This document shows, in pieces, positions 15,844 through 22,446 of a stretch of DNA of 22,500 nt. Position 1 is the first letter of the stretch. Each line of letters opens with the position of its first letter. Below the pieces are notes generated by a model. It was given only the letters and a program-made list of their open reading frames with translations, was not told the DNA's origin and did no database searches. This DNA comes from Symbiodinium natans (taxonomy: Eukaryota; Sar; Dinophyceae; Suessiales; Symbiodiniaceae), in the NCBI GenBank assembly GCA_905221605.1, contig CAJNDS010002616.1:95596-118095 (forward strand). The letters run 5' to 3'. A program made the translations under genes and the position numbers.

Positions 15844-15938
15844 GGGGAAGAGGCCCGGCACAAAAAGTCACCTTTTTTGAGGTGTTTCAGGCCGGAAAGG
15901 CCCAAAAAAGGTGACTTTTTGTGCCGGGCCTCTTCCCC
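15844..15938. repeat. Hairpin unit 5, perfect 36-bp arms
   Basis: Positions 15844-15879 and 15903-15938 are perfect reverse complements over 36 bases (outer GGGGAAGAGGCCCGG / CCGGGCCTCTTCCCC). The 23-base loop contains GGCCGGAAAGGCC. This is the most intact unit and ends two bases before a TTTAGGG array. Confidence 0.93.
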
Positions 15939-15940
15939 GC

Positions 15941-16051
15941 GTTTAGGGTTTAGGGTTTAGGGTTTAGGGTTTAGGGTTTAGGGTTTAGGGTGTAGGGTTT
16001 AGGGTTTAGGGTTTAGGGTTTAGGGTTTAGGGTTTAGGGTTTAGGGTTTAG
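15941..16051 (+). repeat. TTTAGGG array
   Basis: About fifteen near-perfect units, one reading TGTAGGG. It abuts the perfect hairpin unit. Confidence 0.94.
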
Positions 16052-16816
16052 AGCTTAGAGCACACCGAAAAGCTCTACACTGGTGAGTTACATGTTCCCC
16101 AACTCTGTCCCTATACTCACCTCTAATCAACCCTCGAATAAGAAATATATTTCAGGGTCTGGTTCAAACCTAACTTTCTTATTTCCATTTGGGGTTTTAA
16201 GAAATTTCGAAACCCTGGCTGAAAAAGGCAGATTTCTTATTAGAAGCCTCAGCCGTATGCAGTTTAAAGGCTTAAGTGCTTCAGGCCGGACTTCGGCTTG
16301 AGAATGTGCGTCTTGACCCCCCCCCCCCCCCCGGCGACCTTGAACGTCAACACGTCCTCGTTGAAAAAGAAAACAGCCAAGATCTGACACACCTCGGAGT
16401 GGTGGGAGCTTTCCATTCCCTAAACCCTGAACGCTCTCAACCCGAAAACCTGAATCCTAAGCCCCCTAGCCCCATGCCCTGAATCTCAAAGCCCCGAAGC
16501 CCCAAGCCTTGTGTCGTAAACCCTGAACCCTAAGCCTGATGCAACCTAAATGCCCCAAGGACTTTTCAGCAGAAAACTCAGGTGGCTTCGAACCCCCAAG
16601 TCCGAAACTTTACGATTTTAGGGTTTTACAGCATTCTGGCTTTTGTTGCCATTCATGACTACCCTCTCCCTGATGACACACAGAAAGGCGGAGAGAAAGG
16701 CTCCTTGGGCATCGGCGTAGCCAGCGATTGCTGGCGGCAGAACTGCCCATGCAGTGGTCTCTCCTCAGCGCAGTGTGTGAGGTGTGCACTGCGTGCCAAC
16801 TCTCTGCAAGCGCCCT
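16052..16816. other. Spacer, no gene supported
   Basis: Left part (16080-16270) is AT-richer unique DNA with AATAAGAAAT and its complement ATTTCTTATT about 95 bases apart. A C run of about 16 lies at 16317-16332. The middle (16410-16550) has decayed CCCTAAGCC and CCCTGAA units. At 16582-16836 an open frame lacks an ATG start and shows no domain. Open frames of 70-87 codons on either strand are not recognisable. Confidence 0.45.
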
Positions 16817-16852
16817 CTAAACCCTCAAAACCCTAAACCCTAAACCCCTAAA
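16817..16852 (-). repeat. CCCTAAA units left of the composite element
   Basis: Four or five units (CCCTCAAAA, CCCTAAA, CCCTAAA, CCCCTAAA) end at the GGGTGGAG that starts the composite element. They have the same orientation as the array on the element's other side (18346-18485). Confidence 0.85.
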
Positions 16853-16853
16853 C

Positions 16854-16919
16854 GGGTGGAGTTTTTTTTTGGGTCTTTTTTTTTTTTTTTTTGGGCCTTT
16901 TTTTTTTTTTAGGAAAACC
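16854..16919 (+). repeat. Left terminal inverted repeat
   Basis: GGGTGGAG and GGGTC, GGGCC blocks separated by T runs of roughly 10-18, then AGGAAAACC. The block order is mirrored at 18277-18341. Confidence 0.8.
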
Positions 16920-17117
16920 TACTTTCCTTACATTTTGGACGGATTTTCTGTCATTTCCCTTAGGTTTTCGTTGGTTTTTCATAGGGAAAAACCTATGTTT
17001 TTTTTTTTTACATTTTGGACGGATTTCCTGTAATTTCCCTTAGGTTTTCCTTGGTTTTTCCTAGGGGGAAAACCCTATTTTCCTTACATTTTGGACAGAT
17101 ATCCTGTCATTTCCTTC
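16911..17117. repeat. Subterminal tandem repeat, about 2.6 copies of roughly 76 bp
   Basis: The phrase TACATTTTGGAC recurs at about 16928, 17009 and 17084. Each is followed by GATTTCCTGTCATTTCCCTT-like sequence. In the two full copies this leads into AGGTTTTC, TTGGTTTTTC and AGGGAAAAACCT. The third copy ends where the 112-bp monomers begin. An inverted, diverged version of the TTGGTTTTTCCTA part lies at about 18260-18290. Confidence 0.8.
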
Positions 17118-17993
17118 GTTTCTTGGGCTTTGAAGCACGCTTGGTACGGCTTAAAAGAAGCGGGGGGGGTTGGGGGGGGGGGGCACCCCCCCCCCATTTG
17201 CAAACATCCTGCTCACATGATGGGTGTCAACAAGTTTCTTGGGCTTTGAAGCACGCTCTGCACGGCTTCAAAAAAGCGGGGGGGTTGGGGGGGGCGCAGC
17301 CCCCCCCCATTTGCAAACACAATGCACACACGATGTTTTTCAACTAGTTTCTGGGCTTTGAAGCACGCTTGGTGCGGCTTAAAAGAAGCGGGGGGGGTTG
17401 GGTGGGGGGAACACCCTGTGTCAACAAGTTTCTTTGGCTTTGAAGCGCGCTCTGCACGGCTTAAAAAAAAGCGGGGGGGTTGGGGGGGGCGCAGCCCCCC
17501 CCCATTTGCAAACACAATGCTCACACGATGTTTTTTCAACTAGTTTCTTGGGCTTTGAACGGCTTCAAAGAAGCTTGGGGGGTCTGCGCCCCCCATTTGC
17601 AAACACCCTGCTCACATGATGGGTGTCAACAAGTTTCTTGGGCTTTGAAGCGCGCTCTGCACGGCTTAAAAAAGCGGGGGGGTTGGGGGGGGCGCAGCCC
17701 CCCCCAATTGCAAACACAATGCTCACACGATGCTTTTCAACTAGTTTCTTGGGCTTTGAAGCACGCTTGGTACGGCTTAAAAGAAGCGGGGGGGGGGTTG
17801 GGGGGGCTGTGCCCCCCATCTGCAAACACCCTGCTCACATGATGGGTGTCAACAAGTTTCTTGGGCTTTGAAGCACGCTCAGCACGGCTTAAAAAAAAGC
17901 GGGGGGGTTGGGGGGGGGCGCAGCCGCCCCCATTTGCAAACACAATGCTCACACGATGTTTTTCAACTAGTTTCTTGGGCTTCGAAGCACGCT
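17118..17993. repeat. Dimeric higher-order tandem repeat (A/B monomers)
   Basis: Nine monomers start with GTTTCTTGGGCTTTGAAG at 17118, 17234, 17347, 17428, 17543, 17633, 17744, 17856 and 17970. They alternate strictly. Type A has CTTGGTACGG and ends CACATGATGGGTGTCAACAA. Type B has CTCTGCACGG and ends CACACGATGTTTTTCAACTA. Each complete monomer contains G7-TT-G7, CGCAG and C8, able to form a hairpin or G-quadruplex, followed by ATTTGCAAACAC. Monomers 3 and 5 (type A) carry deletions, and the last is cut after 24 bases by the microsatellite. Multi-frame open frames here are repeat artefacts. Confidence 0.9.
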
Positions 17994-18150
17994 TCCTTTC
18001 TTCCTTCCTTGCTTCCTTCCTTTCTTCCTTCCTTTCTTCCTTCCTTGCTTCCTTCCTTTCTTCAATCCTTTCTTCCTTCCTTCCTTCCTTCCTTGTTTTC
18101 TTCCTTTCTTTCATCCTTCCTTCCTTCCTTTCTTTCCTTCTTTCCTTCTA
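17992..18150. repeat. TTCC/CTTC microsatellite
   Basis: About 160 bases of CTTCCTTCCTT and CTTTCTTCC units, all pyrimidines on the + strand except a few G and A. It replaces the rest of the ninth monomer. Peptides rich in Ser, Phe and Leu, or in Lys, Glu and Arg, from this tract are artefacts. Confidence 0.95.
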
Positions 18151-18276
18151 AAACCTACCAGAAATAACGCTTTCCTATGAAACCACAGAGAAATTACTGT
18201 TTTTCGTACGAAAAACCACGAAAATGCATCTAATCCTTTAAAAATATGGAGGGAATGGTGGTTTTCTTAGGAAAAA

Positions 18277-18341
18277 CCAAGAAAACCAAGAAAAAAAAAA
18301 AAAGGCCCAAAAAAAAAAAGACCCAAAAAAAAACTCCACCC
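18277..18341 (-). repeat. Right terminal inverted repeat
   Basis: AGAAAACCAAG is followed by A runs interrupted by GGCCC and GACCC, and ends ACTCCACCC. It is the reverse complement of the left end in block order, with different homopolymer lengths. Confidence 0.8.
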
Positions 18342-18345
18342 CCTA

Positions 18346-18485
18346 TAAACCCTAAACCCTAAACCCTAAACCCTAAACCCTAAACCCTAAACCCTAAACC
18401 CTAAACCCTAAACCCTAAACCCTAAACCCTAAACCCTAAACCCTAAACCCTAAACCCTAAACCCTAAACCCTAAACCCTAAACCC
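18346..18485 (-). repeat. CCCTAAA array
   Basis: Twenty consecutive, almost perfect units start within five bases of the composite element's right end. This is the longest uninterrupted canonical C-rich array in the window. Confidence 0.95.
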
Positions 18486-18733
18486 AACCCGAAACACCCA
18501 AACTGGCACCCTCCCCGCTCTCAGCTCATCGCTTCGCGACGTGGGGGTGGTCGAGGGTGAGGTAGACTTCGGCCTGCATATGTAAGGCTTCTCGGGTTTA
18601 GGGATGAGGGTTTCGGGTTTAGGGAGCCATGAACCCTAAACCCCAAAGACTGCACCCCAAACCCTAAACCTTAGGCATAAGGTTTTAGGGTTTCGGGTTG
18701 AAAGGGCGGAAAGGGTTGGACCGTTTGGCGCGT
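18486..18733. other. Unique spacer with decayed telomere motifs
   Basis: GC-rich sequence (18486-18590) is followed by isolated GGGTTTAGGG and CCCTAAACCCC fragments in both orientations (18595-18710). No gene is seen. Confidence 0.5.
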
Positions 18734-18816
18734 AATATAAGGGTCGACAAAATTACGAATATTCCTCCCTTAGGGTCCTTGTATAACCCGCAAAAACCCT
18801 ATTCCAATGTTTTCAG
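18734..18816. repeat. Dispersed family-C repeat, copy 1
   Basis: The ordered blocks AATATAAGGGTCG, TATTCCTCCCTTAGGGTCCTT, TAACCCGCAAAAACCCTATTC and TTTTCAG recur with small changes at 20141-20235. This implies a dispersed element of about 85-95 bp. It is AT-richer than its surroundings and has no coding capacity. Confidence 0.6.
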
Positions 18817-18847
18817 AACCCTAAACCCTAAACCCTAAACCCTAAGC
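18817..18847 (-). repeat. Short CCCTAAA array
   Basis: Four units directly follow the family-C repeat. Confidence 0.88.
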
Positions 18848-18894
18848 CCCTAAAATCATGAAGGCTTAGGGCTTTTTGGGCCTTGCAAGGTTTG

Positions 18895-18992
18895 TTTAGG
18901 GTTAGGGTCTAGGGTCTATATAGGGTCTAGGGTCTAGGGTCGAGGGCCTAGGGCCTCGGGTCTAGGGTTTAGGATTTAGGGTTTAGTGTTTA
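18895..18992 (+). repeat. Degenerate GGGTCTA / TTTAGGG array
   Basis: Units include GGGTCTA, GGGTCTATATA, GGGTCGA, GGGCCTA and finally GGATTTA and GGGTTTA. It uses the GGGTCTA variant also seen as a pure block at 10663-10711. Confidence 0.83.
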
Positions 18993-19458
18993 GAGCTTGG
19001 GGTTTGGATTTAGGGCTCCGCTGGCCGAAGATTTTTGCAGAAAAGCACTAGAACTCTAAACCTCTCGTTGTCACATTGTCAGTTTAATTTCTTAGGGAAG
19101 CTTAGGAAGGTTCAGGGAGTAGTGGGGGAGTGTTCGGGAAGTTGGGTTACAGACGCCCCTTGAACCCCCTATACAAAAACCCTTCGAGTTGTTAGAGATT
19201 CCTTTTAAGGGCCTAGAAGTGTTTAGGGCCTAGGATTTTACTGGTTTATAGTTGGGATAGTAATAAAAACTTAGAATTTTATTCTTATTGAGTTTAAGTA
19301 CCCTTAAAAATGTAAAATGTTATCCCACTATGACAAAGTTTAGGGTTTTGGGATCTAAGGTTCGGGTTTAGGCCACCGGCTCCGTCTTCCACTGACTCTG
19401 GCCATTGAGCACCAGCTGAACCGTAGCATCTCTGCAGGTTCTTGGTCGCCAGCTCGAG
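18993..19458. other. Unique spacer
   Basis: Mixed unique sequence with an AT-rich centre (19240-19340, AATAAAAACTTAGAATTTTA). AAGGGCCTAG and AGGGCCTAGG occur at 19206 and 19227. No gene, RNA or known element is recognised. Confidence 0.5.
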
Positions 19459-19603
19459 CACCCTAAACCCTAGATCCTAAACCCCTAAACCCCTAAACCC
19501 CTAAACCCCTAAACCCCTAAACCCTAAACCCTAAACCCTAAACCCTAAACCCTAAACCCTAACCCCTAAACCCTAAACCCTAAACCCCTAAACCCTAAAC
19601 CCC
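19459..19603 (-). repeat. CCCTAAA array with pure CCCCTAAA (8-nt) block
   Basis: Five or six CCCCTAAA units (19478-19520) precede six CCCTAAA units, then mixed CCCTAA, CCCCTAAA and CCCTAAA units. The 8-nt form is a one-base expansion clustered in one place. Confidence 0.92.
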
Positions 19604-19682
19604 CGATGCCATTTGGGTATGCTTTCCTGTGAGGCTTTCCCCTCACTTCCAGATCTCAGGAAGGTCTGGGCATGTTCCATGG

Positions 19683-19705
19683 ATTTAGGGTTTAGGGTTT
19701 AGGGT

Positions 19706-19737
<32 letters not shown>

Positions 19738-19800
19738 GGTTTAGGGTTTAGGGTTTGGGCTTTAGGGTTTAGGGTTCAGGCATTAGGGTTCAGGCTTTAG
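19683..19800 (+). repeat. TTTAGGG array with pure GGGTTGA block
   Basis: Three TTTAGGG units, then five GGGTTGA units (19703-19738), then TTTAGGG, CTTTAGGG and TTCAGG variants that decay by 19800. It faces the CCCCTAAA array across about 80 bases. Confidence 0.92.
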
Positions 19801-19893
19801 GATCTCGGCGTGCGGCGAACTGGAGAGTGCCCTCCAATCTGAAAGTCCGCACCTGCAAGCCCTTCTAGAAGCCCTCAACCTTCTACACCGTCC

Positions 19894-19971
19894 ATGTACC
19901 TATATGCTTGAACCCATAATCTACTGCATAGAAATACCTTTAAGGCCCAAGTATAGATTATGTGGGTACAT
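19894..19971. repeat. Bulged inverted repeat
   Basis: ATGTACC and CATAATCTA on the left match TAGATTATG and GGTACAT on the right in inverted order, with an extra 13 bases in the left arm. The inner TATGCTTG / CAAGTATA segments also nearly pair. It could be a small eroded inverted-repeat element. Confidence 0.4.
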
Positions 19972-20140
19972 CGACCCCTTGGGCACCTAGACCCAAGAGC
20001 AAGACAGGAACAAAGAGGCTTGTTTCCCGTTTTGGTTTAAGAGGGGCTTCCAAGGGAACCTAATCCCCAAAAAGAAGCGAATAAGTGCCTTCTCTCCTCT
20101 AGACTGTACACTGTACACTCTGCGAACCTTCGCTCTGCGA

Positions 20141-20235
20141 AGTATAGGGGTCGGAACAACAACTGATAGTATTCCCTTATGGTCCCTTTGTAATGATACC
20201 ATAATAACCCCTAAAACCCTATTCTAATTCTTCAG
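20141..20235. repeat. Dispersed family-C repeat, copy 2
   Basis: AGTATAGGGGTCGG, TATTCCCTTATGGTCCCTTT, ATAACCCCTAAAACCC and TATTCTAATTCTTCAG match copy 1 at 18734-18816 in order. It lies just beyond the 3' end of the ankyrin gene and may be part of its transcript's 3' untranslated region. Confidence 0.6.
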
Positions 20236-20288
20236 GCCCCTACATTATTTGCGGGCTCAGACTCCGGCTTCCTCTGCGTCCTGCTGAC

Positions 20289-21815
20289 TCAGCTTTGCGG
20301 CAGCAAAGTGGCAATCTGGCCGTCTTTGGCTACGTGAAGCGGCATGTGGCCGTCCTTGTCCTGCCTGTCCGCGTCGGCACCCGCACGCAGCAACATGCGC
20401 ACAATCTGCGCGTGACCTTCTTTGGATGCCATGTGGAGGGGCGTCCGGCCGTCCCGGTCCTGCTTGTTCGCATCGGCACGGCCCCACAGCAAACATTCCA
20501 CAATCTCCGCATGGCCTCGTTGGGATGCCATTTGAAGGGGCGTGTTGCCATCCTCGTCATGCTCGTCCGTGAACCAGAAGGCTGATGGAAAGACGAGACC
20601 CGAAGTGCCCATGCCAGATGCCATGGCTGCCACGTGAACGGGCGTCCGGCGGTGTCTGTCCTGCTTGCTTGCGTCGGCGCCAGCTTGCAGCAACATCTGC
20701 ACAATAACATTCTCATGGCCACTGCGACATGCAATATGAAGGGGCGTCCGGCGGTCCCTGTTCTGCTTGCTTGCATCGGCACCAGCTTGCAGCAAGATGA
20801 ACACAATCCGAGCATGGCCCTTGCTGGATGCGATGTGAAGCGGCGACCGGCCATGTCCGTCTTGCTTGTTTGCATCGGCGCCAGCTTGCAGCAATGCGCG
20901 CACAATGACCTCATCATGGCCGTCACCAGATGCAACATGAAGGGGCGACATGCCGTCCTCGTCCTGGGCGTCCTTCTCGGCACCAGCTTCCACCAAGAAA
21001 ACCACAATCTCACGGTTGCAGATGCCGGTTGCTACGAGAAGAGGTGTCCGGCCGTTCCTGTCTTGCTTGTCCTTGCAGGCACCAGCTTTCACTAACCAGC
21101 GCACAATCTGGGCATGCCCGATGCCGCACGCCACGTGAAGGGGCGTCCTGCCGTCCTCGTCCTGCTTGTCCTTGTTGGCACCAGCTTGCAGCAACATGCG
21201 CACAATCTGAGCATGGCCTCGCTTGCATGCCGTGTGAAGGGACGTCCGGCGGTGCCTGTCCTGCTTGTCCGTGTCGGCAACAGCTTTCAGCAATAAATCC
21301 ACAATCTCAGCATCGCCATTTTCGGTGGCCAGGTGAAGTGGTGTCTTGCCGTCCACGTCCTGCTGGTCCGTGTACGCACGATCAAGCAGCAACATGCGCA
21401 CAATACCCGCATGGCCTGTGCCGGCTGCCATGTGAAGGGCCACATTGCCCAAAGTCGACCTCTGGTTTTTGTCAACGCCAGCGTCTAGCAGACACTGTGC
21501 CACATCGACGTCGTTTACGCGGGTCGCGTACTCGACCAGCTCATCTACAGCAAGCAATCTCAGGTCGTTCTCCGCATCGCTCTTGATCTCAGTCATCTGC
21601 AACCACACGTCCCTGGCCCCCCTCAGCTCGGCTGCGTCATCCAAGATCACGGTGCCACGCAGAAAAAGCTGAAGACTGACTGGGAGATGAATCAAAACGC
21701 GCAACAGGTGCTTCAAGTCTGAAACTGTATGCCTGCCATGACTGAAGTGCTGAAACTCAACAGTCGGTATAGAGACCACCAGCTCGCCTCCCGAAGCGCT
21801 GAACACTCTTAACAT
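20289..21815 (-). CDS. Ubiquitin-like N-terminus plus ankyrin-repeat protein
   Basis: The start is the first in-frame ATG, at 21815, giving 508 residues ending TLLPQS before TGA. The open frame continues upstream without an ATG, so a longer product is not supported. Residues 1-78 (MLRVFSASGGEL; SDLKHLLRVL; LFLRGTVILDDAAEL; WLQMTEI) fit a ubiquitin-like fold as found at the start of many dinoflagellate ankyrin proteins. From about residue 90 there are some twelve ankyrin repeats, mostly 33 residues, with GRTPLH, A..GH..IV..LL and AGAD..KQD motifs (for example 156-188, 189-221, 222-254, 255-287). Two have 34 residues. The repeat at about 389-422 has lost its second half (FPSAFWFTDEHDED), and the last is partial. 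No signal peptide, membrane segment, kinase or other catalytic domain is visible. Ankyrin repeats mediate protein binding; the partner is unknown. The gene appears intronless, lies alone, and reads toward the left end. Confidence 0.9.
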   Translation of the reverse strand: MLRVFSASGGELVVSIPTVEFQHFSHGRHTVSDLKHLLRVLIHLPVSLQLFLRGTVILDDAAELRGARDVWLQMTEIKSDAENDLRLLAVDELVEYATRVNDVDVAQCLLDAGVDKNQRSTLGNVALHMAAGTGHAGIVRMLLLDRAYTDQQDVDGKTPLHLATENGDAEIVDLLLKAVADTDKQDRHRRTSLHTACKRGHAQIVRMLLQAGANKDKQDEDGRTPLHVACGIGHAQIVRWLVKAGACKDKQDRNGRTPLLVATGICNREIVVFLVEAGAEKDAQDEDGMSPLHVASGDGHDEVIVRALLQAGADANKQDGHGRSPLHIASSKGHARIVFILLQAGADASKQNRDRRTPLHIACRSGHENVIVQMLLQAGADASKQDRHRRTPVHVAAMASGMGTSGLVFPSAFWFTDEHDEDGNTPLQMASQRGHAEIVECLLWGRADANKQDRDGRTPLHMASKEGHAQIVRMLLRAGADADRQDKDGHMPLHVAKDGQIATLLPQS

Positions 21816-21893
21816 GGCGATGGAGGTGCCACGGCGCAAGGTGAAAGAAGGTCCGAATCGCCGGAGGCCTTGCCCTGGAACCCTCAACCTCCA

Positions 21894-21902
21894 AACTGAA
21901 AT
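21894..21902 (-). promoter_or_regulatory. Possible splice or spliced-leader acceptor upstream of the ankyrin gene
   Basis: On the minus strand, GGGATTTCAG precedes TTTGGAGG, giving an AG about 80 bases upstream of the ATG. Dinoflagellate mRNAs usually receive a trans-spliced leader at such an AG. The pyrimidine tract is short, so this is only a plausible site. Confidence 0.25.
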
Positions 21903-21959
21903 CCCTATAAAGCCCAACCCCTACATCTAACCCAATCTACACAGCGCCATTTCTCAAAT

Positions 21960-22257
21960 TCCTAGGGCCCCCCCTCAATCTTCACTGATGGGCCCCGCAC
22001 CCTATATTGCCCCCCCTAAACCCTTCGCCCCTATGTTGCCCATGCGCCCCTGACTCAGAGAATCCACCCTAAACCCTAAACCTTGAACCTTATGGGATTT
22101 TTCGTCAACCAGTGTTCCTTCTCTGGACATCTACCCTCAACTCTGAACCCCAACCGTAAATCCCGAGACCTGTACGTGGAACTAAAACCGACATCGGTTG
22201 GAAGAACTTCTTGAGCACCAAAGCTGAGCATGTCTACACATGTGCACCCTAAGCACG
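21960..22257. other. Spacer upstream of the ankyrin gene
   Basis: C-rich unique sequence with isolated CCCTAAACC fragments (22005-22025, 22068-22084). A promoter for the ankyrin gene might lie here, but no motif is recognisable. Confidence 0.4.
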
Positions 22258-22286
22258 AAACCCTAAACCCTAAACCCTAAACCCAG
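22256..22286 (-). repeat. Short CCCTAAA array
   Basis: Four units between unique segments. Confidence 0.88.
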
Positions 22287-22305
22287 TATGCAAGGAGGCG
22301 ATCTG

Positions 22306-22337
22306 GAAACCCCTCAGCCCCATGGGCTGAGGGTTTC
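22306..22337. repeat. 32-bp palindrome
   Basis: GAAACCCCTCAGCCCC and GGGCTGAGGGTTTC pair around a central CCATGG-like core with one unpaired C. It lies between short C-rich and G-rich telomere-like sequences. Sequence from 22338 to 22446 holds decayed TTTAGGG fragments and nothing else recognised. Confidence 0.75.
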
Positions 22338-22446
22338 AATTTGTGGGGCTCGGGTTTAGGGTACATCCGGTGGCTTTGGCAGTTCAGGGCTATAGGCTTC
22401 AGGCTGTAAAGTCTGGGTTTAGGCGGGTAAGCTGTGGTTTAAGGCC

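Larger units (their letters stand above)
15011..15938. repeat. Array of long hairpin units (GTCACC hairpin repeat)
   Basis: Five inverted-repeat units and two interrupted ones share a left arm (GAGGCCCGGCACAAAAAG, then TCACCTTTTTT), a loop (GAGGTGTTTCAGGCCGGAAA, then GGCCC) and a complementary right arm. Units are joined by GGGCTCTTGCGGGGAA. The linker with its flanks is itself nearly palindromic (GCCGGGCTCTT / AAGAGGCCCGGC), so adjacent units can pair in two alternative ways. The loop contains a smaller GGCC/GGCC stem, and CACCT...AGGTG offers another. There is no coding capacity and no family I recognise. The period between adjacent complete starts is 80 bp (15601 to 15681). Confidence 0.85.
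16854..18341. mobile_element. 1.5-kb composite element with inverted poly-T/poly-A ends
   Basis: The left end reads GGGTGGAG, T run, GGGTC, T run, GGGCC, T run, AGGAAAACC (16854-16919). The right end (18277-18341) is its reverse complement in the same order: A run, GGCCC, A run, GACCC, A run, CTCCACCC. Inside lie three roughly 76-bp subterminal repeats, nine roughly 112-bp monomers, a CTTC/TTCC microsatellite and an inverted subterminal segment. No transposase or other coding sequence is visible. The layout resembles a non-autonomous foldback or MITE-like element carrying a satellite. Telomere-type DNA lies on both sides. Confidence 0.7.

Noticed and set aside
15011-15938. CRISPR array
   Set aside because: Units are palindromic hairpins joined by a constant linker, there are no unique spacers of equal length, no cas genes are near, and the context is eukaryotic.
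17015-18167. Many overlapping frames with conserved-looking peptides (SWALKHA, GFEARSARLK, SSFLASFL)
   Set aside because: They arise from the 112-bp tandem repeat and the TTCC tract, occur on both strands and in several frames, and carry G/C homopolymers of changing length.
20257-21672. Other long frames overlapping the ankyrin gene on both strands
   Set aside because: They are shadows of the regular 99-bp ankyrin repeats. Only the 20289-21815 frame shows ankyrin motifs.
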